Notes: generated by a model from the sequence alone, not told the origin. Counted from the stretch's first letter, positions 1 to 10,258 are shown. The stretch: DNA of 64,000 bases from Rhizobiales bacterium GAS188 (GCA_900104855.1 FNSS01000001.1:4650001-4714000), one strand, 5' to 3'. Numbers and translations: made by a program.

Positions 1-244
1 CCCCGGCGTCGGGCGTCCAGGCGCAGCCTGGAGGATCGCTGTCTTGCCCATGCAGGTCGGCGCGGTAGCGATAGAGCGTCGAGCAATAGGGGCAGACGAT
101 CTCGTCATCGCCGCCCATGTCGAGGAAGACATGCGGATGATCTTGGGGCGGCCTGGCGCCGATGCACATCAACTTCTTGGCCGGTATGCCGATGGCGCGC
201 ACGCCGGCGTCGTTGTGGAAATGGGGTATCGCATCATGGGCCAT
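1..244 (-). CDS. Zinc-finger (zf-CHCC) domain protein, 3' end cut by window
   Basis: The minus-strand frame opens at an ATG at 244 and runs off the left edge without a stop, so about 81 residues are visible. It reads MAHDAIPHFHNDAGVRAIG, then a CIGARPPQDHPHVFLDMG block and an IVCPYCSTLYRY knuckle. The spaced Cys, His and CxxC ligands match the zf-CHCC family of small proteins related to the NDUFS6 subunit of complex I. In Alphaproteobacteria these usually stand alone, with zinc binding assumed. Family assignment is fairly sure; the exact role is not known to me. Confidence 0.75.
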   Translation of the reverse strand, partial: MAHDAIPHFHNDAGVRAIGIPAKKLMCIGARPPQDHPHVFLDMGGDDEIVCPYCSTLYRYRADLHGQDSDPPGCAWTPDAG

Positions 245-407
245 AACGAGCTCCAATAGTGTCTCCGAGCGATCTAACTTCTCCGGCGCGGCCTGTGGCC
301 AGGTTTGGTCATGTTCGACCATGATCCCACCTCGCGCCGGGGTGCTTTGCTCGGATAAGCGCGAGCCCCGAATACTTGAGCAAGAACCTACCTGTCGAAT
401 TCCTGCG

Positions 408-536
408 AGCTGCGCCAGTTTCCCGGGACAACGCCGTCCGGAGTACTCGATTCGAGTTGGCGGAAATGAGATGGCGGCGTGGATTGAACGTGTTGTAGAC
501 GGCGGCGTGAGTGGACAGGAAACGTTGCGCGGACCG
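408..536 (-). pseudogene. IS6-type transposase C-terminal remnant
   Basis: A minus-strand stretch reads SAQRFLSTHAAVYNTFN followed by RRHLIS and RVLRT. This resembles the C-terminal end of rhizobial IS6-family transposases (SAQRFL...AVYNTFN..RHL). No DDE catalytic core, start codon or terminal repeat is visible, so only about 40 codons of a dead element remain. It lies in the otherwise empty 245-640 interval. The match is from memory of the family and is short. Confidence 0.4.
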
Positions 537-640
537 GGGGACCCGCATCCTGGTGCCTTGCGTTCTCGTCGTCGGATCGGCACGTGCGAGCTCTCCACCC
601 GGCATTGTCACGCGAACGGGGAGGGCCGCGTGGCTATCGA

Positions 641-856
641 TCACCCCAGAGCGCCGCCGTTCTCAACGGCCTTCGCAAGCTCCGCGGCAAATTCAAATAG
701 CCGCTTGCGAGCGTCCTCTGCCGCTTGGCTAGTTGGCCCGTTCACAGCTATGCGCACAGTACCGACAATAATGTGCTCACCTAGGATTTCGACAGAAACA
801 TCAAAGCCGCCTTGCTGGGCCTTCTCGATTTTCGTCAAATTACAATGAACCGCCAT
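641..856 (-). CDS. Small protein of unknown function (71 aa)
   Basis: An ATG at 856 is preceded by a strong GGGAGGGA ribosome-binding site with a four-base spacer. The product is 71 residues: a beta-rich N half (GFDVSVEILGEHIIVGTVRIAV), then a helical, Ala/Glu-rich C half (AAEDARKRLFEFAAELAKAVE). There is no signal peptide, membrane segment or Cys pair. Codon use is slightly more AT-rich than the neighbours. I do not recognise the family. It stands alone, between a dead IS fragment and the heat-shock operon. Confidence 0.5.
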   Translation of the reverse strand: MAVHCNLTKIEKAQQGGFDVSVEILGEHIIVGTVRIAVNGPTSQAAEDARKRLFEFAAELAKAVENGGALG

Positions 857-1272
857 TGAATCCCTCCCACCCGGACTGAGGACCTCCCGCGGGGAATGCC
901 TTCTTGCTCCAGGTCAGCGCTGGAACCTCAGTTTGATTCAGAGCGGGAATACGACATGGAAACCAAAGACACCGAAGAGGCTAAAACTGCTCGATCGGGT
1001 TGCCGTCGCCATCAGGGGGACCCGACGACTCATCGAGCGGCAAAGGGGCTGCCGCCGAAATCAGATCCAGAACCCGCGAAGACACGGGGAGCGCGGGCCG
1101 AGTCTCTCATTGATAGTCAATTTGAGATCCCTGATCAGCTCTGTCTCACCCCAAGATGCCCATCGCGATCAAAAAGCGAGGAATCTCACGCGCCAAGATG
1201 TCCCGCGACAGAGCCATTGTGAACCGGCTTCCCCCTACTCTTAGGCTCCTTTGAAAGACGCCGAAATAAAAC
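857..1272. other. Gene-free interval
   Basis: About 415 bases with no frame I can support on either strand. A short plus-strand stretch near 975-1025 (KRLKLLDRVAVAIRG) faintly recalls the N-terminus of integron/XerC-type recombinases, but it degenerates at once. The end nearest the hsp20 stop codon shows no clear terminator hairpin. Confidence 0.4.
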
Positions 1273-1674
1273 TTATTCGACAGTGATCCGGCGCGGCTGG
1301 GCCTGCTCGGCTTTGGGCAGGGTCAGCGTCAATACGCCATCCGTCATCTCGGCCTTGATCTTTCCCTGGTCGACCCTGTTCGGCGCCAGGCTAAAGGTCC
1401 GGCGATAGTGCCCGATGTTGTACTCGGTGTAGACCGGCTGCAGCTTCTCGTACTTCGAGAAATCGATGCGACCTTCGACACTGAGCACGTCATTCTCGAC
1501 ATTGATGTCGAGCTTCGCCTTGTCGACTCCCGGCATTTCCATGACCACGGTCAGTCCCTGGTCTGTCTCATAGATGTCGGTCGTCGGCACAAAGGTTCGC
1601 GCCGGGATCGTCGACTCGTCTTTCCTCTGCAACTCGCGCTTCTCTTGCGCCTTCAGCTCTTGCTCTGTTGCCAT
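1273..1674 (-). CDS. Small heat-shock protein, Hsp20/alpha-crystallin family
   Basis: ATP-independent holdase chaperone, cytoplasmic. The ATG at 1674 (MATEQELKAQEKRELQRKDE) gives 133 residues, a normal Hsp20 length; an in-frame upstream ATG at 1701 would add nine atypical residues. A charged N-terminal arm precedes the alpha-crystallin domain, seen as PTTDIYETDQGLTVVMEMPG and the GVLTLTLPKAE strand near the end. It follows a second hsp20 by 46 bases and is the last gene of the groS-groL-hsp20-hsp20 run, so it is probably co-transcribed with the GroE chaperonin. Confidence 0.9.
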   Translation of the reverse strand: MATEQELKAQEKRELQRKDESTIPARTFVPTTDIYETDQGLTVVMEMPGVDKAKLDINVENDVLSVEGRIDFSKYEKLQPVYTEYNIGHYRRTFSLAPNRVDQGKIKAEMTDGVLTLTLPKAEQAQPRRITVE

Positions 1675-1720
1675 GGCGGTAGCTCCGCACTTGAGTTCCA
1701 CGTGTCCGCGTTACGATGGA

Positions 1721-2146
1721 TCAGCTAATCTTGATCGCGCGCGGCTTGTCGCTCTCGGCTCTCGGAATGTAGAGGACCAGGATACCGTCACGGAGTTCGG
1801 CTTTGATTCCGTTCGGATCGATATGTACCGGCACTGTGATCGTTCGGTCGAAATTTCCCGCCACGCGCTCCCGCCGGTGAACGCTGACCTTGTCGCCATA
1901 GGCGACCGACTTCTTACCTGAGATCCTGATGGTGTTCTCCTTGGCCTGAAGTTCGAGATCACCCTTGCCTACGCCCGGCAATTCCACGATGGCGACAAAG
2001 TCGTGACCCTGCTGGAAGACGTTGATCGGCGGGTACGCCCCCATGCCCGACGTCGTGTCCTCGAGCCAATCGCTGGCGCGCCGTCCTTCCAGTTCTCGCT
2101 GCAGGCGGAAGAGCGCATCGAAGGGATCTGCAAATCCTGCAATCAT
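1721..2146 (-). CDS. Small heat-shock protein, Hsp20/alpha-crystallin family
   Basis: Second Hsp20 paralogue, 141 residues. The ATG at 2146 has a near-perfect AGGAGGT ribosome-binding site; the longer open frame to 2224 runs into the end of groL and is not needed. The N-terminus (MIAGFADPFDALFRLQRELE) is the amphipathic arm seen in class A bacterial sHsps. The core carries FVAIVELPGV and the DGILVLYIPRAE strand of the alpha-crystallin fold. It starts 28 bases after the groL stop, so it is very likely in the CIRCE-controlled operon. Two sHsps of unlike sequence probably co-assemble or divide labour. Confidence 0.9.
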   Translation of the reverse strand: MIAGFADPFDALFRLQRELEGRRASDWLEDTTSGMGAYPPINVFQQGHDFVAIVELPGVGKGDLELQAKENTIRISGKKSVAYGDKVSVHRRERVAGNFDRTITVPVHIDPNGIKAELRDGILVLYIPRAESDKPRAIKIS

Positions 2147-2174
2147 GGCAGTACCTCCTGGTGTTATCGGGCGA

Positions 2175-3809
<1,635 letters not shown>

Positions 3810-3846
3810 GGCCTTAAACTCCATGGTTCTTGTGAGGACGTTTGCT

Positions 3847-4161
3847 TCAGGCGGCCTTCTTGCGAGATGCCGACACCTCGAGCACACCCATGATGTCGCT
3901 CTCCTTCATGATGAGGAGATCCTCGCCGTCGATCTTCACCTCGGTGCCGGACCACTTGCCGAACAGAATGCGATCGCCGGCCTTGACGTCGAGCGGAACG
4001 AGCTTGCCGCTCTCGTCGCGGGCTCCAGGCCCGACCGCGATGATCTCGCCCTCTTGCGGCTTCTCCTTGACGGTATCGGGAATGATGATGCCACCCTTCG
4101 TCTTGTCCTCGCCCTCGAGACGGCGGATCACGACGCGGTCGTGCAGCGGACGGAATTTCAT
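3847..4161 (-). CDS. groS: Co-chaperonin GroES (10 kDa)
   Basis: Lid of the GroEL chamber. At 104 residues it is slightly longer than E. coli Gro[16 protein letters not shown] is the family signature; the mobile loop is [20 protein letters not shown], with a GGIII tripeptide region that docks on GroEL. It ends in a basic SRKKAA tail. It is the first gene of the operon. A CIRCE-type inverted repeat lies about 92 bases upstream of its ATG, so HrcA repression is expected. Confidence 0.97.
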   Translation of the reverse strand: MKFRPLHDRVVIRRLEGEDKTKGGIIIPDTVKEKPQEGEIIAVGPGARDESGKLVPLDVKAGDRILFGKWSGTEVKIDGEDLLIMKESDIMGVLEVSASRKKAA

Positions 4162-4253
4162 GGGTGCTCGATTCCGGTCAATCGCCGCGGACGGCTCAAG
4201 GCGAAACGCCAGGCGGCCCCACTAGATTTGACCTGACATGTACATGGCCATCG

Positions 4254-4280
4254 CTGGCATTCGTTACAAGGGAGTGCTAA
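4254..4280 (-). promoter_or_regulatory. CIRCE-like HrcA operator upstream of groS
   Basis: CTGGCATTC, nine bases, then GAGTGCTAA. The right arm is a perfect CIRCE half-site. The left arm matches TTAGCACTC at six of nine positions and is one base from the CTGGCACTC arm I recall from alphaproteobacterial groE operons. The spacing of nine and the position about 92 bases before the groS start fit HrcA control of the chaperonin operon. Confidence 0.8.
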
Positions 4281-4366
4281 GTCGTATTTCGACCTGATAG
4301 AACAATTTAATCTGCGCCCTGCGTCGATCGCAATGCGCTACAGGGAGGTCGGTCCAGCCATGGAAG

Positions 4367-4636
4367 CTAGTTGATTGTATATTCCTTTTCGAGCAGACGC
4401 AGCTCGCAAGGTTTTATCAACTTGGAATGCGCAACGCGCACGGAATGCAAGGGACCGTCGAGCCTGGTGACCCAAAAGGCAAGAAAATCGTGGAGCACCG
4501 GGAAGCGGGGTGCGACATCATAGTCTTGCCAAATATAGCTTTGCAGGAAGGACGGATAGTCAGGCAAGCGGTAAAGTATCTCTGCCGTCGTCAAGCCGTA
4601 GCCGGCAAGTTGCCTGGTGAAATCCTTCGAAACCAT
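4367..4636 (-). CDS. usg: Usg family protein
   Basis: An 89-residue protein starting at the ATG at 4636 after a GGGAGGA ribosome-binding site. The sequence MVSKDFTRQLAGYGLTTAEI, then YIWQDYDVAPRFP and GPLHSVRVAH, is characteristic of the alphaproteobacterial Usg family. The family has no agreed biochemical function. It lies 86 bases upstream of the CIRCE element in the same direction, an arrangement that suggests a separate transcript rather than membership of the heat-shock operon. Confidence 0.85.
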   Translation of the reverse strand: MVSKDFTRQLAGYGLTTAEILYRLPDYPSFLQSYIWQDYDVAPRFPVLHDFLAFWVTRLDGPLHSVRVAHSKLIKPCELRLLEKEYTIN

Positions 4637-5049
4637 TTCGTCCTCCCTGCGAGAGAGAAAAGGCGGCCCCAGAGTGATGGATCGGGCACCCTGAGTTTAC
4701 CGGGACCGCTCCGCCGCATCAAGGTCCGGCTGCTGCGCTCGCGACGCTGACGCGGCCACGCAACGCAGCGCCGCCGAGAAGGGTGATGAATTCAGGCCAT
4801 CTCATCTGCCTCCTCCACGGCTCAGGACTACGCTAAGCGAAAGATACCATATTGCGTCGTGGCGGTGTTGAATTGGAACACGTTCAAGAGGGTCGAATGC
4901 CTTCGGCCTCGGCGCCGAATGACCGCAATGGATCGAGAGCGGAGCAGTCAACCGGGTACCAAGTGTCTGACTTTATCCACTAGGACCAAGGATGGGTGTG
5001 ACGATCCACGTATCTCGGCTTAGGGTCAGGCTCTGCGGGAGTACACGGG
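4637..5049. other. Gene-free interval between usg and an enoyl-CoA hydratase gene
   Basis: About 410 bases between divergently transcribed genes. No coding frame, hairpin or recognisable operator stands out. It must hold the promoters for usg (minus) and the hydratase (plus), but I cannot place convincing -35/-10 pairs. Confidence 0.4.
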
Positions 5050-5826
5050 ATGAACGATGCGGTTCTGATCGAACGCCGAACGACGCGTATCGCTGTCGTG
5101 ACGCTGAATCGCCCAGGCGCTCGCAACGCGGTCGACGCCGCCGTGACGGCGGGGTTGGCCAATGCCCTGGCGACGACGGAGGCCGATCCCGACATCTGGG
5201 CTGTCGTCCTGACGGGCGCAGGCGAGCAGGCATTCTGCGCCGGCGCGGATCTGAAGGTCATCGCCGCGGGCCAATCCGACAGCTTGCGGACCGCGGCGGG
5301 CGGCTTCGCCGGTTTTGTCTTCGCGGAGCGCGAAAAGCCGTGGATCGCCGCGGTGAACGGCCTCGCGCTTGCGGGCGGGTTCGAGATCGCGCTCGCCTGC
5401 GACCTCATCGTCGCGACCGAGAATGCCGCCTTCGCGCTGCCTGAAGTCAAGCGCGGCTTGATCGCGTCGGCGGGTGGCGCATTCAGGCTCCCGCGTCGCC
5501 TGCCGCGCGCGCTCGCGCTCGAAATGATCGCGACCGGCGAGCGGCTGGAGGCGCAACGTGCACTCGCCCTCGGCCTCGTCAACCGGGTCGTTCCTGCCGG
5601 AACGGCCTGCGATGCGGCGGTCTCCCTCGCCGAGGCCATCTGCGCCAACGCTCCGCTCGCCGTGCGCGAAAGCCTGAAGATCGGGCGCATTGCCGCCGAC
5701 CATTCAGAAGCGGAGATGTGGGTCCGCAGCGATGCGGCGCGCCAACGCATCCAGGCGACCGAGGATTATCGCGAGGGGCCGCGCGCCTTCATCGAGAAGC
5801 GCGCGCCGCGCTGGAGCGGACGCTGA
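5050..5826 (+). CDS. Enoyl-CoA hydratase/isomerase (crotonase) family protein
   Basis: 258 residues, the standard length of a crotonase. It would hydrate or isomerise an enoyl-CoA in the cytoplasm. The oxyanion-hole motifs are AFCAGADLKVIAAG (about 61-74) and NGLALAGGFEIALACD (103-118). Both classical catalytic glutamates are in place, E112 in GGFE and E132 in LPEVKRGL, so hydratase activity is plausible. It converges on a CoA-transferase/acyl-CoA dehydrogenase pair. Together the three enzyme types resemble the caiA-caiB-caiD set of carnitine/crotonobetaine metabolism, but the substrate cannot be read from sequence. Confidence 0.88.
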   Translation: MNDAVLIERRTTRIAVVTLNRPGARNAVDAAVTAGLANALATTEADPDIWAVVLTGAGEQAFCAGADLKVIAAGQSDSLRTAAGGFAGFVFAEREKPWIAAVNGLALAGGFEIALACDLIVATENAAFALPEVKRGLIASAGGAFRLPRRLPRALALEMIATGERLEAQRALALGLVNRVVPAGTACDAAVSLAEAICANAPLAVRESLKIGRIAADHSEAEMWVRSDAARQRIQATEDYREGPRAFIEKRAPRWSGR

Positions 5827-5846
5827 CGACACGTCCGCAAGGATGA

Positions 5847-5938
5847 CCTGGGACCGCGACCGTCCCGGTCGCCCTTCTTCGGAGCAGCGCAGCGGCCTCG
5901 CCGTCTCAAAGGGCGGGCGAGACGCCTGCGGTCCCAGG
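5847..5938. repeat. GC-rich palindromic intergenic repeat, copy 1
   Basis: Bounded by CCTGGGACCGC and its exact complement GCGGTCCCAGG, with inner inverted segments (GCGACCGTCCCGGTCGC; GGGCGGGCGAGACGCC). A related unit lies at 29681-29770. It sits between two convergent genes, where its fold could also end transcription. The form fits the dispersed palindromes common in rhizobial genomes. Confidence 0.7.
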
Positions 5939-5992
5939 TGGTCACCCGTGGTCTCGACGTCGCGGCGCCGCGATCGCCGTCCCACTCGAATC

Positions 5993-7184
5993 CTATTGCT
6001 TGACGGCGTCGCTCGCCATGAGCGCCTGAATGTCTTGCTGCGAAAACCCGTATTCGCTCAGCAGCTCGACCGTATGCTCGCCGAGTCTCGGCGCAAGCCG
6101 TCGGATATCGGGTTGTGTCTCGCTCCAAGTCTGGGGAATGCCCATCACGCGGATGCGGCCTTCGCTCGGGTGATCGGTCAGCTTGAAGAAATCGATCGCG
6201 GCCATGTGCTCATCGTGGATGAGCTCGTCAGGGGTGTTGAGCCGCATGGCGGGGATGTCCGCCTCCGTGAAGAAGGCGAGCCACTCCGCGGTCGTGCGGC
6301 TCACGAGCGTCTCGGCCAGGAAATTATAGAGGAAGCCGATATTCCGGGTGCGGCCGGCGATCGTCACATAGCGCTCGTCCGAGGCGAGGTCCGGGCGTCC
6401 GAGGCCCTGGAAGAAGCGCTTCCAATGCTTATCGGTGTAGACCAGCACGCCGATATTGACCATCCTTGGTCGGATAGGGCTTGCGGTTCTTGTCCATCAT
6501 GCGGGTGTAGCCCGTGGGTCCGAGCGGCGGCTCGAAGGTCTTGCCGTAGAGATGCTCGCCCATGACGAACTCGGTCATGCTCTCGAACATCGGCACCTCG
6601 ATCGATTGTCCCTCGCCACTGCGTTCGCGGTGGTAGAGGGCCATGCCGACCGCTGACCCGCTCATCAGGCCGACCGTGCGGTCGATCAACGCAGTCGCGA
6701 CGAAGGTCGGCTCGTCGATGCCGAGGGCCTGCAGGATCGGAAGGCCGATCGCCGTCTGGATGAGGTCGTCATAGGCGGGGAGATCGGCGTAGGGCCCCGC
6801 CTGGCCATAGCCGAAGGCGCCGCAATAGATGATGCGCGGATTGATGGCGGACACCTGCGCATAGGAAGCGCCGAGACGCGCCATGGCTTTCGGCCTGAAG
6901 CTGTAGAGGAGCACGTCCGCCTGCTCGAGGAGGCGGCGGAGCACGCCATCGCTTCCGGGCTTCTTGAGGTCGAGCACCAGGCTGCGCTTGTTGCGGTTCA
7001 GGTTCAGGAAATATGGCCCCATGCCTTTGTTGCGCGAGGGGCCGACGCCGCGCAGCGTGTCGCCTTCGGGAGGCTCGATCTTGCAGATGTCGGCGCCCAT
7101 ATCGCCAAGCGTCTGCGACGCGTAAGGCCCCATCACGTTCATCGTCATGTCGATGACCCGGATGCCGTCGAGTGGACCGCTCAC
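5993..7184 (-). pseudogene. Class III (CaiB/BaiF-type) CoA-transferase, broken by a frameshift
   Basis: A GTG at 7184, behind an AGGAGG site, opens the frame: SGPLDGIRVIDMTMNVMGPY, then YASQTLGDMGADICKIEPPEGD with the catalytic-type Asp region. Around 6463 the frame changes. The N-part reads ...YPTKDGQYRRAG and dies, while VNIGVLVYTDKHWKRFF continues in another frame to 5993. Intact relatives read YPTKDG(Y)VNIG, so two or five bases are missing. The full gene would encode about 395 residues, the family norm. It follows the acyl-CoA dehydrogenase gene by 14 bases. A sequencing error is possible; otherwise the transferase is inactive or split. Confidence 0.85.
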
Positions 7185-7198
7185 ATTTCCTCCTGCTG

Positions 7199-8365
7199 TC
7201 AGTAAGATTTGGGCAAGCCGAGGACGCGCTCGGCGATGAAGCTCAGGATCATCTGCGGGCTGACCGGCGCGATGCGCGGAATGAGCACTTCGCGCAGATA
7301 GCGCTCGACATGGAACTCCTTGGCGTAGCCCATGCCGCCATGGGTCATCACCGCCGTCTCGCAGGCGCGGAAACCGGCTTCGCCTGCAAGGTATTTGCCG
7401 GCGTTCGCTTCCGCGCCGCATTCGAGCCCGCGATCATAGAGCGACGCCGCCTTGAGAACCATCAGCCAGGCAGCCTCGAGCTCTGCCCAGCTGCGCGCCA
7501 GCGGATGCTGGATCGACTGGTTCTGCCCGATCGGCCGGCGAAAGACGATGCGCTCCTTGGCGTAACGGGTGGCGCGCGCGAGCGCGGCGCGGCCGATGCC
7601 GACGGCTTCGGCCGCGATCAGGATGCGTTCCGGGTTCATGCCATGCAAGATGGACTTGAAGCCGTCGCCTTCCTTGCCTATCCGATCCGCCTCGGGCACC
7701 TGCATGCCTTCGATGAAAAGCTCATTCGAATCGACCGCGTGGCGTCCCATCTTGTGGATCTCGCGCACCTCGATCTTCGTCCGGTCGAAGCTGGTGTAGA
7801 ACAGCGTCAGCCCCTCGGTCTTGCGCTTGACCCGGTCGAGCGGGGTGGTGCGCGCCAGCAGCAAGACCTTGTTCGCGACTTGCGCTGCCGAGATCCAGAT
7901 CTTCTGCCCGGTGACGACATAGTGGTCGCCCTTCTTCTCGGCGCGTGTCTTCAACTCGGTGGTGTTGAGACCGGCATCCGGCTCGGTCACGGCGAAGCAG
8001 GCTTTGTCCTGTCCGGCGATGAGCGGCGGCAGCATGCGGCTCTTCTGCTCGTGACTGCCGAAGACGACGACCGGGTTCAATCCGAATATGTTCATATGGA
8101 CCGCGGACGCGCCGCTCATCGCTGCCCCTGATTCGGCGACTGCCTGCATCATGATCGCGGCTTCGGTGATGCCAAGACCCGAACCTCCATACTCTTCCGG
8201 CATGGCGATGCCGAGCCAGCTGCCATCGGCCATGGCGGCATGGAATTCGTGCGGGAAGCCGCCTTCGCGGTCGCGCTCGAGCCAATACTCGTCGCCGAAG
8301 CGAGCGCAGAGCTTGAAGATCGAGGCGCGTATCTGCTCCTGCTCCGCGTTCAAGGTGAAGTCCAT
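7199..8365 (-). CDS. Acyl-CoA dehydrogenase
   Basis: FAD-dependent alpha,beta-dehydrogenation of an acyl-CoA. I choose the ATG at 8365 (MDFTLNAEQEQIRASIFKLC), which has AAGGAG upstream and gives 388 residues, the usual length; the open frame extends further but the extra 61 residues look foreign. Signature segments are CFAVTEPDAGLNTTELKTRA (flavin/substrate site), the RIVFRRPIGQNQSIQH helix and THGGMGYAKEFHVERYLREV near the C-terminus. It heads a two-gene operon with the CoA-transferase. Confidence 0.93.
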   Translation of the reverse strand: MDFTLNAEQEQIRASIFKLCARFGDEYWLERDREGGFPHEFHAAMADGSWLGIAMPEEYGGSGLGITEAAIMMQAVAESGAAMSGASAVHMNIFGLNPVVVFGSHEQKSRMLPPLIAGQDKACFAVTEPDAGLNTTELKTRAEKKGDHYVVTGQKIWISAAQVANKVLLLARTTPLDRVKRKTEGLTLFYTSFDRTKIEVREIHKMGRHAVDSNELFIEGMQVPEADRIGKEGDGFKSILHGMNPERILIAAEAVGIGRAALARATRYAKERIVFRRPIGQNQSIQHPLARSWAELEAAWLMVLKAASLYDRGLECGAEANAGKYLAGEAGFRACETAVMTHGGMGYAKEFHVERYLREVLIPRIAPVSPQMILSFIAERVLGLPKSY

Positions 8366-8525
8366 CTCAGCTCGCTCCTTCAACCGATCGACCGACAAGA
8401 TCGTCAGGCCCGTCTCGTGCAGCGATTTGAGGCGGGCAAACACCTGCGTGCCGAGGATCGGCATGTTGCGTTTCCCCGTTGAAGGACGGTAACGATCGTC
8501 GCGCTGCGCGTCACCCTCGAAAGCT

Positions 8526-8711
8526 CCAGTGCTCAGCACCTTGATCATCGCTCATCGACTTTCGACAATTCAACATCCGGAAGAAATCATGGTCATGGAG
8601 GGCGGCGAAATCGTGAAACGCGGATCGCACGCATTTCTCTTGTCCCGTCATGGTTGCCACGCCGCTATGTGGCATGCGCAGCAAAGGGAGGTCGTCATGG
8701 AGCCGTCGTGA
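8526..8711 (+). pseudogene. C-terminal remnant of an ABC exporter ATPase
   Basis: The frame STLIIAHRLSTIQHPEEIMV, MEGGEIVKRGSHAFLLSRHG, then AAMWHAQQ is the extreme C-terminus of type-I exporter ATPases: the H-loop (AHRLST), the GxIxExGxHxELL strand and the AxMWxxQ tail. Walker A, signature and Walker B are absent, and nothing upstream continues the frame. About 60 codons of a deleted transporter gene remain, ending in TGA at 8711. Confidence 0.75.
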
Positions 8712-8744
8712 GCTGGGTTCGCGACAATTGGTCGGGCCTCGGAA

Positions 8745-9593
8745 TCAGGCTCGAAGCGAAGCGGCGACGTTGAGGAGAAAGTTGGCAACAACGAGGTAAA
8801 AGCCATCCGGATTGTCGAGCATCACGGCATGTCCAGCCACCTCGATTGTTTCGAGACGGCAGCTGCGCAGCTTAAGTTGCATTTGCTTCGCGACCGATGC
8901 GGAAAGAATAGCTGAACCGCGACCGTGGACCAGGAGCATTGGGCAGACGATTTGTTCCAGCAAACCCCACGACGTCTCTACGTCATCAAGCTCAATGTTC
9001 TCCGGCCGCCCCAAAGCCGGGTCACGTTGTAGCAGATATCCGCCCGACGGCGCTGGTCTCAACGAATCCTTGGCCAGTCGACTGGCGATATTCGGGCTGA
9101 GCAACGGACGCTTAGCCTCGAGTTGCGATGCATAGTCCAAAGTCGACGAATACAGTCGATTTTCGGCATTGAGCTCAGCGAGGAAGTGCGCAAGTGCCGC
9201 CGGGTCCGCGCCGGGCCCGCTATCGACGAGCACGAGAGCAGCTATGTCGACCCGACGGGAAGCCGCTAACCTGACGGCGATCTTCCCGCCCAGCGAGTGT
9301 CCGATGAGGACAACAGGGTTGGTGGCAAGAGTTTCGATGACATGCGCGGCGTCTTCGCTGTGAGCTTGCACGGAGTAGAGGCCCCGGTTGTCCCACTCCG
9401 ATCTCCCATGCCCGCGAAGATCCATTGCGAAGACTCGGTAATGGGCGGCGAGGCGCGCGGCCAGTTCCGTCCAAACATGCGCGCCGTCGCCTAAGCCATG
9501 TAGAAGAACGCAGTCAATCGAGCCCGAACCCCACTCGGTTACATGTATCTTTGGGCCATGCGTTGTAGGAACGTGCACGTCACGGGCAACCAT
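8745..9593 (-). CDS. Alpha/beta-fold hydrolase
   Basis: 282 residues with no signal peptide, so cytoplasmic. The oxyanion motif LLHGLGDGAHVW (about 30-41), the DLRGHGRSEW strand and the nucleophile elbow LIGHSLGGKIAV (Ser100) are clear. The C-terminal EVAGHAVMLDNPDGFY supplies the catalytic His. The architecture is that of small esterases, haloperoxidases and C-C hydrolases. Neighbours give no pathway: an exporter remnant converges on it and an orphan mbtH lies upstream on the other strand. The substrate is not predictable. Confidence 0.85.
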   Translation of the reverse strand: MVARDVHVPTTHGPKIHVTEWGSGSIDCVLLHGLGDGAHVWTELAARLAAHYRVFAMDLRGHGRSEWDNRGLYSVQAHSEDAAHVIETLATNPVVLIGHSLGGKIAVRLAASRRVDIAALVLVDSGPGADPAALAHFLAELNAENRLYSSTLDYASQLEAKRPLLSPNIASRLAKDSLRPAPSGGYLLQRDPALGRPENIELDDVETSWGLLEQIVCPMLLVHGRGSAILSASVAKQMQLKLRSCRLETIEVAGHAVMLDNPDGFYLVVANFLLNVAASLRA

Positions 9594-10024
9594 CTTTTAC
9601 TCTTGCTACTCTTGCGAATTGATTGGACCAGAAAAGCTCCCAACTGGGCGGGCTCGACGGCGCGTTTGGGATATCGAAAGTTGGGTCTCTGTCTGGGTTG
9701 AGCGGCAAGTCTCGAGGTTATCCACGGGCGTATATGATCCCGGAGGCGCGAGACAATCCTCTTGTCGCGGCGAACCGGAGTCAAGGCGCTCGCGTGACGG
9801 TTGAGAACCGCGGGGTCGACGACGCAGGTGACATTGCCCAGGGTGCCGGCGCGGAACGACGATCGTGCGGGCTCTATACATCGCCGCCCGTTTGCCTGGA
9901 CGGGCCGGATGTCCTATTGTGAGGTGATGTTCGGGCTGGACCGTCGATGCGGCATTCCGTTTGACCATCCGTGCTCGAGCAAGTGTCTTTGTTCTTGATC
10001 TCGGTAGGCGGGAGGATTTCGAGA
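9594..10024. other. Gene-free interval upstream of mbtH and the hydrolase
   Basis: About 430 bases between divergent genes. The frames that are open here have the composition of GC-rich chance frames, and none has a ribosome-binding site with a plausible protein. A GGGAGGATTT site just before 10025 serves mbtH. I see no repeat or strong hairpin. Confidence 0.4.
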
Positions 10025-10258
10025 ATGGCCAATCCCTTCGAGGATGCAGACGCGAACTATCTCGTATTGGTCAACGACGAAGGTCAGCACTCGCTCTGGC
10101 CGGAATTTGCGGCGGTACCGGCCGGGTGGAAATCCATATTCGGCCCCGCGATCCGGGGTGAATGTCTGAACTTCATTGAGTCCAATTGGACCGATATGCG
10201 TCCGAAAAGCCTGATTGCCGCAATGGACAATCCGCCGGGAGGCCGCACGGTGCATTAG
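10025..10258 (+). CDS. MbtH family protein
   Basis: 77 residues starting at the ATG at 10025, behind [26 protein letters not shown], then [15 protein letters not shown] and [12 protein letters not shown], contain the invariant Trp residues of MbtH proteins. These bind and activate the adenylation domains of non-ribosomal peptide synthetases. No synthetase, thioesterase or siderophore gene is in the window, so this copy is an orphan that would have to serve a cluster elsewhere. The in-frame start at 9971 would add 18 residues and lacks support. Confidence 0.92.
   Translation: MANPFEDADANYLVLVNDEGQHSLWPEFAAVPAGWKSIFGPAIRGECLNFIESNWTDMRPKSLIAAMDNPPGGRTVH

Noticed and set aside
975-1025. Plus-strand KRLKLLDRVAVAIRG, like the start of an integron/XerC-type integrase
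   Set aside because: Only about 12 residues resemble the family, and the frame then loses all similarity; too short to annotate.
8366-8548. N-terminal extension of the acyl-CoA dehydrogenase frame (LKSLHETGLTILSVDRL), which recalls the end of LivF-type ATPases
   Set aside because: The match is a single strand motif, and the dehydrogenase has a good start with a ribosome-binding site at 8365.
9606-9968. Open frames of about 100 codons on both strands between the hydrolase and mbtH genes
   Set aside because: No ribosome-binding site, no domain, composition typical of chance frames.
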